Source: Pelargonium cotyledonis (Eukaryota; Streptophyta; Magnoliopsida; Geraniales; Geraniaceae). Taken from it: a stretch of 20,822 nt of DNA. The notes under the pieces were generated by a model. That model was not told the origin of the DNA. It saw only the letters and a list, made by a program, of their open reading frames with translations, and searched no databases. This document shows, piece after piece, positions 1-8,966 of this stretch. The stretch is taken from contig JAYMTA010001272.1 in assembly GCA_036897625.1 (NCBI GenBank), positions 1-20,822 of the forward strand, written 5' to 3'. Position 1 is the first letter of the stretch. Every line of letters begins with the position of its first letter. Both the position numbers and the translations under genes were made by a program.

Positions 1-120
1 CCCGTTCATCTTTGAGTTGTAGAGGGGTAGAGGAATGGTTGGGAGAGTTACCCTCCGGGGAGCTCAACAATATTGTAATCAAATATTCTTGTCAGTAATG
101 AAAGTCTTTTCTTTCTCGAT
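1..120 (+). other. Possible 3' end or 3' UTR of an off-window gene
   Basis: The first 120 bases are more GC-rich than what follows. One plus-strand frame reads a few codons and stops at TAG near base 20, followed by UTR-like sequence. This could be the tail of a plus-strand gene converging on DRE2. No family can be recognised from so few codons, so this is a weak inference. From about 120 to 344 the DNA is AT-rich, with AAT/AATA low-complexity runs, and presumably holds the DRE2 3' UTR. Confidence 0.15.
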
Positions 121-344
121 CAAAAATAATAATACTACAACAGTATTTTTCAAAAAAATAATAATAATTCAATAGTATTAGTCAGTTCATAATAGGAAAA
201 TAGAGTAACAGCAAGTCTAGTTCAAAAAATAAATAATAATAATACAAACAGTAAAATAGAGTAAAACTAATCTGTAAGATAAACAATAAAAGTTCAGTTT
301 CACTATTGAATTTGATGACATTGACATAAACCCCAGCTTCATAT

Positions 345-3155
345 CTAAAAGTCTGCCGCAAGGAAGATCCCAGATATTGAGACCTGCATGCAATGCAAAC
401 AATAGGTCATGGCATTGACATAACTAAAAGTCTGCCTCAATGAAAACACACTGAAAGTGGTGCAACTCATCCCAAAATGACTTAGTTATAGTTTGGTATT
501 AACACTGCCATTACGTAGTCATTTATATAGATTAGATACACAGAGGGAGGGATGGAAATGTACCTTCTCACCAAGCTGAAAGGGAGGAAGACCCTTATAG
601 GGACATGTACTGCAGCGAAAAGCATCCCCTAATCCACACTGCAAAGGAATGCGATACAAATTCAGCGAACGGAAAAAGAAGAAGAAAAATAAAATACCCT
701 ACGGTAAGCAATATATCAGGCATATGTGATACATCATTGAATTATAAAGCTGCACAAGCAGGCATATAGCAATTCGGACTTGTTGAACTAGACAATCACT
801 ATTTTAAATTTAAAAGGACCATACACTGCCACAATTTGATTGAGGATTATTCAGTTGATCCATAGTCAAGCCTAGCTTTTCTACTTTCTCTTCCGCCTCA
901 GCCCTCCCACAGGTGCAGTTTTTGCAAGCTTTCCTTGTTGCTCCAACTTCACAATCGCCAGCTGCTCAAAACACTTTGTTTAATTTAATGTGTAGCACTT
1001 GATATCCTAACAAACGTTACTAAAAAATAGGAGATTCACAAAACATACAAAAATATTGAGACCTTGTTATCTTACCGGGTGGAAGCTGCGGTTTCTTTAA
1101 ATCCTCTTTTGTTAAGAGACTGTCTTCATCAATCAAATCATCATCAATCTGAACTTTGGGTAAACTTTTAACTGGGGCCTTCTTGAGAGAGAAGGATGAA
1201 CCAATCTTCCAAGATGGCTTCTTAGCTTTAATCTACAACGAAAAAATAAAGTAGAACATTGAAAACTACGAAAAAATTAAGTAGAACATTGAGAACTATC
1301 ACACTTGTATAGTCATTTTTCAGAGGTTGATAGTCAGGAAACGAGATGATTTATGATAAGGATCAACTTGACAGAGGGCAATCAAGATATAAATTAAACT
1401 TAACCAAAGAGATTGAACAACCTCAGATGGGAACTGGAGAATTTGTATTTCAAGAAACCCAGCTAACAATAACTTCCGCTCAAGAGCAGAAGTCACCTGC
1501 CATGAAACATCAATCAGATCCTTGACAAGTGACAACCTAAAATTGACAAAATCACAAACTCGCATTACCTTGTTGGTTTCCCCATTGACAGATTGAGAAA
1601 TCTTCTGGATTAGGATCGTACCCCCAGGCTTCAACACTCTGGATATTTCCTCAAACAGTTTGTCACTGAGAAATTCAAGCGATTTACAGACAGAAAGAAC
1701 TATGTCTGTAGAAGAAGACTCAACTGGCAACTGGCCGGTAGAAAGTTGAGGCAGAAATCAGAAGTTTAGCATAATAACAAATAACAAATTAAATTTACAT
1801 CATCAAGAACCACTCAAACAGTTCAGCTAATTTGAAATAAGAGAGACAATAATTCTAATAAGAATATAAATGAAAAAAAAAGAGTAAGATATATATGTAC
1901 TCAGAGAAGATGCTTGGATGACAATCTGAGGATCACACTGTTCAAGCCCTTCATTTTGAAACTCTCTGACAACTTTTAAAACTGCACTGACAGGAAGAAC
2001 GGCGTCATCTGTGAGCGCCAGCACCCTATTCTGTACTGCTACAGTATCCTACAAAACATCAGAATGCTCTTAGTAAAGCATCTTGAAATCGATTTTTTAT
2101 TTGATTTCAAGTTTCCAACCTAATATTTTACAAAACAAAAATTATAATTCATACACAACTGAAATCAATATTTTTAGTAGCAGAACGGTCTCATGATTCA
2201 TACATAGATATAGCTAACATTTTGGATACAAATAACACCAAAACAAGTTCTTGCTCAAATCAAACTACCAACAATTAGAAATTTAAAATAAAATAGAAAA
2301 AACTCAAAAACCAAAACTGTGAAGACCACCCCAATCAAACATTAGCAAAGTCAAAGTCTTTTAAGGCTGTTCCCTATGAACTAGCATATAAAAAAAGATG
2401 GTTGTTATATCGTGGTGGAATTGGCGGCTAAAAGAGATGAAATAGCATATAAATAGAGATGGTTGTTTTAAGGCTGTTCCAAGAGCAAAACTTGAACTAA
2501 AGTAAGGCAAAGGACATGAGTAGCTGGTCTCTTAGAAGTTCTTGTATCAAGAGTCACAAAAAAAGAGAAATTTTCCTAATAAACGTGTACTAGTGTAAAC
2601 TAATGACTAAAGAACACTTATAATATGCTCTTTGAATGTCAAAAAGTGTCTCCTCTGAATCAATATATATCTTAAAGGTAGAGCTCTAACAACGCGATTC
2701 ATTTCTTCTCAAAGCTCTGAAGAAACAAGTTGAACTACCCTTGATTTGTTTCTTCCATTATACATAATAATTTTCCATATTGACCAAATTAATTCACTAT
2801 CACACATCAAGCTACCCACTATGTTCTACATAACCATTTAAGCTTTAAAAGATTATAACATATACATAGTAATTTTAGCTGATTCAGATAAAATTTGCAG
2901 ATTGAGGTGCAAGGTTCAAACAGCAACAGAAAAAAATATACTCCTTATATCACAAATTCAATCATTTTGCCATAATATTACAGAGGCTCAGTACCCAAAA
3001 TCCAAAAAACATAATTTAAAACAAAAAATCTCAAAAATATTTAACTGCGCCACGGAAGAACATGAATGCATTCAGAAATTCATACGTAATGTCAAATGAA
3101 TTTCCATACAATCTGACGAAACAACAGCACGATACCAAAACAGAGGACTCACCAT
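345..3155 (-). CDS. DRE2: Anamorsin / DRE2 (CIAPIN1), cytosolic Fe-S cluster assembly protein
   Basis: DRE2 carries electrons in the cytosolic Fe-S assembly (CIA) pathway, with a diflavin reductase partner (TAH18/ATR3 type). I rebuilt eight minus-strand exons: 3155-3153 (ATG), 2048-1901, 1723-1569, 1496-1422, 1232-1076, 961-825, 638-564 and 383-345 (TAG). They total 789 nt, 262 residues, a normal family length. Phases match, and every intron is GT..AG. Residues 1 to about 130 are the inactive methyltransferase-like domain ([19 protein letters not shown]). A linker follows with [14 protein letters not shown] and [11 protein letters not shown]. Fe-S motif A is C183-x8-C192-x2-C195-x-C197 and motif B is C223-x2-C226-x7-C234-x2-C237; all eight cysteines are present. 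The last exon has only 12 codons plus stop. The acceptor of exon 3 is uncertain (see findings). The frame is open upstream of the ATG in exon 1 but has no in-frame ATG there. Identity is secure; exact ends of exons 1 and 3 are less so. Confidence 0.93.
415..450 (-). repeat. Decayed copy of the DRE2 terminal exon
   Basis: The 3' end of the last DRE2 exon, with its stop codon, is GCGGCAGACTTTTAG (minus strand, 345-359). A near copy, GAGGCAGACTTTTAG, lies about 70 bases upstream in the preceding intron. Both copies are followed on the minus strand by TATGTCAATG-like sequence. This looks like a small local duplication. The intron copy has lost resemblance to the 5' half of the exon, including its acceptor. 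Confidence 0.45.
1238..1297. repeat. 30-bp tandem repeat, two copies
   Basis: Two adjacent 30-base units, 1238-1267 and 1268-1297, differ at two positions. Each contains AAGTAGAACATTGA. They lie in the DRE2 intron between exons 4 and 5, starting only five bases from exon 5, so they make up the polypyrimidine/acceptor approach on the minus strand. Confidence 0.85.
2049..3152 (-). other. DRE2 intron 1 (1.1 kb)
   Basis: This gene-free stretch is the first DRE2 intron. The minus-strand donor is ATG|GTGAGT at 3153/3152 and the acceptor is TTTTGTAG|GATACT at 2049/2048. It is AT-rich. Apart from the short rearranged repeats at 2359-2480 I see no coding or transposon signature. Open frames here have no recognisable protein features. 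Confidence 0.8.
2359..2480. repeat. Two short direct-repeat modules in swapped order
   Basis: TTTTAAGGCTGTTCC occurs exactly at 2359-2373 and 2466-2480. AGCATATAAAnAnAGATGGTTGTT occurs at 2383-2406 and 2444-2467 with two differences. All copies have the same orientation, but the order is A-B then B'-A'. The region is inside DRE2 intron 1. Confidence 0.75.
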
Positions 3156-3500
3156 ACCTATCAAGTATCGGTAAACAGCGAAAATTAGAACCCTAGACCC
3201 TTCCTCGGTGGTGGCGTCGAGACTGGAAGCGGCAAAATGCGGTTTGTTTGGTGGTTTTGGCTGTTGCCGACTTTCTCTAAATCGGGAATTTGGCTGAGTC
3301 GATTCGGGCAGCGCCGGGTATTCGATTGAGCCCCGACTCGACACGGTTATGATCTGCTGTGGGCTGATACACGAAAAGCAAAATAGACTGATGACGTGTC
3401 AGATAATGCCAGTGGAGTAAGCGTGGCCAACACACGTGTACAGAAGACGTTGGACAGCAGGAGCTCGTCGAGCTTATGATAGATTGACACGTATAAAAAG
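3153..3500 (-). promoter_or_regulatory. DRE2 exon 1 / promoter region with ACGT elements
   Basis: The coding part of exon 1 is only the ATG; upstream sequence to about 3350 is GC-richer and is probably 5' UTR. Beyond it are three ACGT-core elements: TGACGTGTC (3392-3400), CACACGTGTA (3431-3440, containing the G-box CACGTG at 3433-3438) and TGACACGTA (3485-3493). Such cores are bound by plant bZIP and bHLH factors. The transcription start is not identifiable, so assignment to DRE2 rests on position. Confidence 0.5.
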
Positions 3501-3869
3501 TTGGATTATTAAGATAAATAAGAGGTTAATGTTATAGTAGTCAACGATCTTCCAAATATACATGTATCGGGATCGATTATCTTAACAACTGAAATTTGAA
3601 AGGTATTTACGTCATTTTATCATTTATTTGAAGAATACAATGATGGAAAAAGATTTGTGTAGTTTAGGATAACCCAACGCTACGAACTAATTTAGGAATA
3701 GTCATAGACAAAAAAATGTGTAATTCATAATATCATATGCAATTTTCTTATACGAGATACTATCGTACTCATATCATAAAGAAGACTCAAACCATTTCAA
3801 TTCAACAAAACAAGCTATCCAATGTTCTCAAACACTCTCTAATCCGCTAAAACAAGCAACATGATAATG
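3501..3869. other. Spacer between DWF1 3' end and DRE2 promoter
   Basis: This AT-rich stretch separates the tandem minus-strand genes and should hold the DWF1 3' UTR and polyadenylation site plus distal DRE2 promoter. I see no coding frame or repeat worth naming. The transcript end cannot be placed from sequence alone. Confidence 0.5.
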
Positions 3870-3982
3870 TCAAGAACTACAAGGATGACATGAACAACAA
3901 AGACACAAAGACAAAGAAACTTGAAAGCTTGATATCAAAGTCCTATCCAGTAACTGGAATTTCAATTCATTTCTAGAACAGA

Positions 3983-4440
3983 TTAGTCCATTGGCTGATC
4001 GGGCCTCCGCAAGGGCAGTCTCAAGGTGGGCTTGCTCGGCTTCCTCCACTTCCTTCTCGGTCTTCCTCCCTTTCTTGGATTTGTAGTACACACTCATGAA
4101 GGTTCCTACCGCTTTATACTTCTTCCTGCACTGCTCGTATAACCCCGCGGCATCAAACATCCTCCAGAAACTCTTCTCATCCAGCTCAGAGACTGTATAC
4201 TGTGGCTGGAACGCGTGGTTTTCAATCATCCACTTCTCCATCCTACGAACAGCCTCAGTACCATCAAACGCCTCGCCCCTCAAGACAGGCCCTGGCGCAT
4301 AGTATACCCCGACATCTGTGTACATTTGTGCGTATTGCGTCTCCTTGCCTGCGGTGTTGCTCAAAGCCTGGTTCGGGATAGATCATAGTTTTGACAGGAA
4401 GCTTGTACAACCTGTGAGGGCAGAGCCAAATAGGTTATAC
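3983..4440 (-). pseudogene. Lesion-bearing C-terminal exon of the DWF1 gene
   Basis: This exon encodes the C-terminal quarter of the reductase in three frame segments. Acceptor TTTTGTAG|GTA is at 4441/4440. The second codon is TAA where the family has Tyr (V-Y-P). The frame from PIWLC to RRQGD is lost at about 4340 and recovered two bases out in QYAQMYTDVG. The frame through HLETALAEA is shifted by an extra base in the CCC at 4003-4001. The expected end, D-Q-P-M-D then TAA at 3985-3983, is readable only in the shifted frame. The present frame runs on to a stop at 3870-3872, adding a tail with no family resemblance. Codons between lesions are otherwise well conserved. Confidence 0.75.
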
Positions 4441-6031
4441 CTACAAAAGTAAAACATATTAACAGTTTAAACCTTCTATTCCTCTTTGGAATCACATGCA
4501 TTGAATAATCATTTCAGGAACATAATATAAACCAAATATTAAACAAATGCATTTAGAGAGTCACTTGAACATTTACATAACCAAATATTAAATATTCGTC
4601 AAAACTTAAGAGTCTTGGCAAGTCAATGTGCATAGTAAACCAATGGAATAGTAATAGATAGTAGCATGCTTTAGATACTGACTCACATCCGGACAAGAAA
4701 TCGGACAATATTAATAAGAATATCAATTATGGTAAAAGAGAAAAAGGCGGTAGATTGATAAAAAAACAATGGTGTACCTCCATCTCTCGGTGGACCCACT
4801 CTAGTGCATCCCCAACTTTGTAAAGAGGAACAAGCATGTCCTGAATAACATGCATCTCGTGGTAATAGTTTCTGATGGCTTCACCTTGTGTAGCTTTGAG
4901 CAGAGATACCTTGGGCGGCATCAACCAGCCAAACACATACCTAAACCACCATTGATCTGCAAATGGAAGGATAAGCTTTCCTTCCCAATACAAACACCTA
5001 GTATGCCTGTGGTAATACTCTCTGGTTGGAATGTACTCTACGAACTCTCCTTTCTTTAGAGCCTTCTGTGCATGCTGGTAGAACCAAGGTTTGAACCACC
5101 ACCCAACGCTGTTAATCACGTTCCCTTTCTTCTTGGCTTCTTCTTTCGAGGCATACTTTCCTGTCATGCAAACACCTTCTTTTTCATTATAAATCATGGT
5201 TTCCACGAAGTCTGGAACTTTTTCGGGATTATCTTGATCACCATCCTTGGGTGCAAAAGAATCCACATACGCCTGTGCAAGATCTTGAAGATTACCCACT
5301 ACAGGTTTGTAAGTAACCTTCATGAATTCTTTGATGGGTATAAGCTTGATCTCGGCAGAGACAAGAAGCCCCAGTGTTCCCTGAGACCATGGGATAGCAT
5401 AGAAAAGATCGGAATACTCACTATCCTTGGTAGCTCTGACAACCTGGCCATCGGCCAAAACAATCTCATAAGCCACAACAGTATCAGAGAACGGGCCATA
5501 GATGTGAGAGCTCCCTTCAATACCATACCTATTGATAAGGCCTCCCACAGTAAGATCATCAAGCTCAGCTACCACAGCAAGGGAAAGATTCATAGGAACT
5601 GAGGCCCTAGTGATCTGGCCCATGTTGACTAGGGGTTCAACTTTGGCAATCATTCTCTCTTTGTTAATTTCAAGAATATTCCGGAAAGCGGATAAATCAA
5701 CCTCAAAATGCCGAGCACGCTTATAGTCCACATTACGCATCCCAACAGCAATCCAGGGTTTACGAGCTGTGCAAACAAGACCATCCTTAGATGGGTTCCT
5801 CTGTTTAAGGCGTTTCACAACCTTCTTCACATTTTCATCATGTTCCTTCTGACGCTGCTTATAGGACTTCATCTCGGATCTAACATCCCCAAGATAGGTA
5901 AGGAAATAAAGGGTGAAAGAGATTGGGAGGACGACAAAAATAACAACAATCCACCGAAAGTGGACAAAGTAGTCCACCCAGGTCTTCTTCCTCTTTGGGC
6001 GTGGCTGAAGGGAGGTTTGCAAGTCCGACAT
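3983..6031 (-). CDS. DWF1: Delta(24)-sterol reductase, DWARF1/DIMINUTO type, last exon disrupted
   Basis: The family consists of membrane-bound FAD oxidoreductases that convert 24-methylenecholesterol to campesterol, feeding brassinosteroid synthesis. Coding exon 1 (6031-4778) is intact for 418 residues: a basic N-terminus, a membrane segment at about 26-47 (WIVVIFVVLPISFTLYFL), then an FAD-binding domain at about 110-235 with VPMNLSLAVVAELDDLTVGG and DTVVAYEIVLADGQVVRA. It ends in VHREME at GAG|GTACAC. Coding exon 2 (4440-3983) continues the family sequence (PIWLCPHRLYKLP, YTDVGVYYAPG, FQPQYTVSELDEKSFW). Read literally it has a TAA at 4437-4435, a frame change near 4341-4338 and one extra base near 4003-4001. 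Ignoring these, the protein would be about 570 residues, close to the usual 560-570. As written, translation stops one residue after the splice junction. Either this is a very young pseudogene or truncated allele, or the exon is poorly sequenced. The ATG at 6031 is preceded by a CAG acceptor at 6055, consistent with a leader intron. Confidence 0.9.
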
Positions 6032-6054
6032 TGTGGAAACAGGTCACTTTTGTA

Positions 6055-7148
6055 CTGAAAGTGATGAGAAAACCTTTTAAATCAAACAAAAATTCATAAG
6101 ATACTACATTTGGGTTTTGTAGATCTAAACCATCAAGAGAGTGTAAAATTCAACATTCAAACCAGGCCGAAAGTGTGCAAGGACTATCAAAAACATCCCA
6201 AAATGTTATTGGGATAAAGAAGAAAATATTTTAGAATAGGAATTCACTTGAAAACCCGAACGTTGATGATATGGGATTCATTGGTTTCTCAAATAGGAAA
6301 ACAAACTGGTACAGAAACCAGATCTTGAATGCAAAATTAGCACATTCGAAATGCTCTTCAGCCTGTATTCAACAGACATGCAAGTACATTCTAACAGAAA
6401 GTGTCACAGCAAAACATAGAATTCTAGTGATTTATTTTCTTTTAAAAAGTCTCCACAGTTTGTGTTTTAGAATGTAGCAAATATTATTGAGAGTAAAGTT
6501 GCATGCATAAAGTTCACAAAAAAAACAGAGAAAAACAAATTATGGACCACAGATCTAGATATACTACTCAAGGGATGATTATGATGCTTCACAAAAATAT
6601 AAATGTTTACAAGGGAAAATAGTTTTCCAAAACAAAAATGCAGGAAGATAACAATAATCATAACAACCCATAAAAAAATCCAACACTGTACTTTCATTTT
6701 CACAGTAACCAAACATATATTTCCCTAATAAACTGTGAAAAACAACAGATACAGTCAATAGAAGTCAAAATAACACATTAAACATCCCTAGAGTAAGTTC
6801 GAGATGGTACCTACTGCAAATTCAGGTCCAGAAACGACGAGATATGATCCGAAGAGGAACAGGAGAAATTAGCCACCAACACTACTGAGCTACTGCCATA
6901 ACAGTGTAGAGAACGAGTGAAAATCAGTAGTGAATTTAAGAGCAGATATAGAAACAAAACAAAGACGACGAAGAGATCGAAGAAAGCAGATCACAAATAT
7001 CACACCAACAAGACGCATAACAAATACGAGTAATTATTCAAGAGCATCAAACAAAAGCAGGTGAAATATTTTATGTTGAATTAGCTATTGAGCATTATCA
7101 GAGTGAACTTTGAGACGTTTGGAAGGCAAGAAAATGAGAGAAAATTAC
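6055..7148 (-). other. DWF1 leader (5' UTR) intron
   Basis: On the minus strand CTCCACAG|GTAATTTT at 7149/7148 is a good donor, and TCACTTTCAG|TACAAAAG at 6055/6054 is a good acceptor 23 bases before the start codon. The resulting 1.09-kb intron is AT-rich and free of recognisable coding sequence. 5' UTR introns are common in plant genes of this kind. A second possible donor, AG|GTACCATC near 6812, could mark an alternative leader exon. Transcript data would be needed to decide. Confidence 0.6.
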
Positions 7149-7205
7149 CTGTGGAGCGAGAGTGATTGTGAGAGTGAGAGTGAGAGAGTGAGAGATGATA
7201 AATAG
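7149..7205 (-). promoter_or_regulatory. Probable DWF1 first (non-coding) exon and start region
   Basis: On the minus strand the sequence before the 7148 donor is a CT-rich tract (repeated CTCTCACTCT units), typical of plant 5' leaders. It is preceded by CTATTTATC and an AT-rich stretch (TAATTAATATTT, near 7225) that could serve as core promoter. No precise transcription start can be assigned. Confidence 0.5.
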
Positions 7206-7490
7206 AAGAATTTTTGTCCTTGAAATATTAATTAGCAGATCACGTAGAGTCAAGTCAAGTTAAGCAGATTATTTATTTCCCGAATGAGGCACGTCCTTCC
7301 ATTATTTTATTGTATTTATGGTTGTGGAGGAAAACGTTTTCTTTTCTGTTCTTTCAATTTTTTTTTTTTACAGACGAAACCGTTTTCTTCTCTTTATAAA
7401 CAAAATGTTTCGAAGTCATACATATAGTATAAAGCATAAACCACTAGTTTAATAATCAACTATTCTTTGGATTTATACGTTTTGATTTTG

Positions 7491-7515
7491 ATAAAAAAAA
7501 AAAAAAAAAAAAAAA
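7491..7515. repeat. Poly-A tract
   Basis: An uninterrupted run of 20-odd A residues abuts the left end of the MITE at 7516. A second A-run (7735-7746) follows its right end. The runs may be the insertion target or slippage products, and they hide any target-site duplication. Confidence 0.9.
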
Positions 7516-7732
7516 GTAATATGGGTATCAGTTGACTGATATAAATTTATATCAGTTCCACTAATGAGGTAACGACACTTCATTTAAAATAATGGACCTG
7601 GACGCGTCGTTCCGCTCCCACAAATTTACTTGGGTGGGTACAAGTGAAATTTAATGAAATGTCATCACCTCATTAACTTGATTAAGTTGCAACTAATATA
7701 AAGATATGTCAGTCAACTAATACACATTTTAC
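7516..7732. mobile_element. Long-TIR MITE (non-autonomous DNA transposon)
   Basis: A 217-bp element with imperfect terminal inverted repeats of about 70 bp. The left end starts GTAATATGGGTATCAGTTGA. The right end, read on the minus strand, starts GTAAAATGTGTATTAGTTGA. Similarity continues through TGACTGAyAT, TTTATATyAGTT, TAATGAGGT and CATTTCATT-like blocks, with a short insertion in the right arm. The centre is a GC-richer unique segment. There is no coding capacity. The left arm contains a perfect 20-bp palindrome (7536-7555). Flanking A-runs make the superfamily uncertain. Confidence 0.8.
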
Positions 7733-8966
7733 TCAAAAAAAAAAAATGTTAAGAACGTTTTATTAACTTCCCAAAAAGCCAACTATTTTACTCTCAAATT
7801 TTGAAGAAAAAAAAAATGTTTGAATTTTTGGGTCAATTAAGGCTACACTTTGACTAGTTTTTTTGGGGAGAAACCTTTGACAAGTTTTGTTTATACTAAA
7901 ATTATTGTTTAATCAGTTTTCAAGATAAGTTGGGCGCGCTTCGAATTCCATCGCCAATATGACTATGTCAATGCCTTGCGCCTGGAGTCGGAGATGTGAT
8001 TGCCACCATGAAAATTAGGAAAGTTGAAATGGATGGTAAAGCTAGGAATTTGAAATAATTTAGGTATTTAGTCGATTTTTTTGAGGAATATCAAATCAAA
8101 GAGATACGGAAGTGATCGAGATTCGTTATCGGGCGCAAATATAAAATATGAAACCCCTCTGTAACTTTGAGATCCAAGAAATTAAAGTGGAAAGTATAGA
8201 TTTGATCCTCCGTGATTAAGAAGAAGAAACAAGTGTGTTGTGGAATTTGAGATAAACAAATTAAAAAAAAAAAAAAAAAACAAATTAAGGAAGATGGTAT
8301 AATGTTAAACATTGTAAAGTTTAAAGGATAAAAAAGCAAAACAATTTTTATATATAAAAATATTGATAAATGAATATTTCAACTAATCAAACAATGATAC
8401 ATGTCGTTTTTAAAATATAATAGTGTCAAATAAATATTTTTAAAATTCATGTCAGTACGGAACGTATAATAGAATTATTATTTTTAATTGTTTTTCAATA
8501 ATACGTCAGGTAAGGTAATAATCAATTAAATTACACAAATAAGAGATTAAATTGACCTAAATATTAAAGTTTAGAGAGTTAAATGGGTTATTCAAGATTT
8601 AGGATTAAAACAATGACTTCTTTTCAAGTTCGGTAACATTTTTGACATTTAATTTTCTTATAAAAATGAACATAGTTAATAACATTTAGAGCGAAAATAT
8701 ACTAAATTAAGAATTATTTGATTTAAACTAAATCATCAGTGAGGTTGTGACACCTCAATAAAAATGTTTGGATGCAGTAGTTTGCCAAGTGGATGCGATT
8801 CTACGGATCAGAAACTTCAATTTTTCACTACTCCCTTGTTTGCTAGATTCATTTTCGCTCTTTTTTTCATTTGACAACCGGTGTTGTAATCATGATTCAC
8901 TCTTGGACTAGTTTTGGTTTTGTTATTTGTATTTTTTGTTGTTGAAGAAAAGCGAAATTATTTTAA
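7733..8966. other. Gene-free AT-rich spacer
   Basis: No gene recognised. There are A-runs at 7735-7746 and 8262-8280. A short GC-richer patch near 7930-8000 is open for about 20 codons on the plus strand and then stops; I cannot assign it. The stretch at 8500-8610 (TAAATTGACC, TATTAAAGTTTAGAGAGTTAAATGG) has the wording of degenerate plant retrotransposon DNA. Nothing here supports an expressed gene. Confidence 0.6.

Noticed and set aside
3156..3344. 64-residue in-frame N-terminal extension of DRE2
   Set aside because: The frame is open upstream of the ATG at 3155 but begins at GTG, not ATG, and its sequence does not match DRE2 N-termini. It is most likely 5' UTR.
5072..5602. 176-codon plus-strand open frame over the DWF1 exon
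   Set aside because: It is antisense to a well-conserved coding exon and has no recognisable domain; open antisense frames are common over such exons.
6467..6712. Hydrophobic 81-codon minus-strand frame in the DWF1 leader intron
   Set aside because: Composition reflects AT-rich intron DNA; no family resemblance.
8091..8339. Phe-rich 82-codon minus-strand frame
   Set aside because: It is composed of the complement of A-runs, with no conserved motif, promoter or intron signal.
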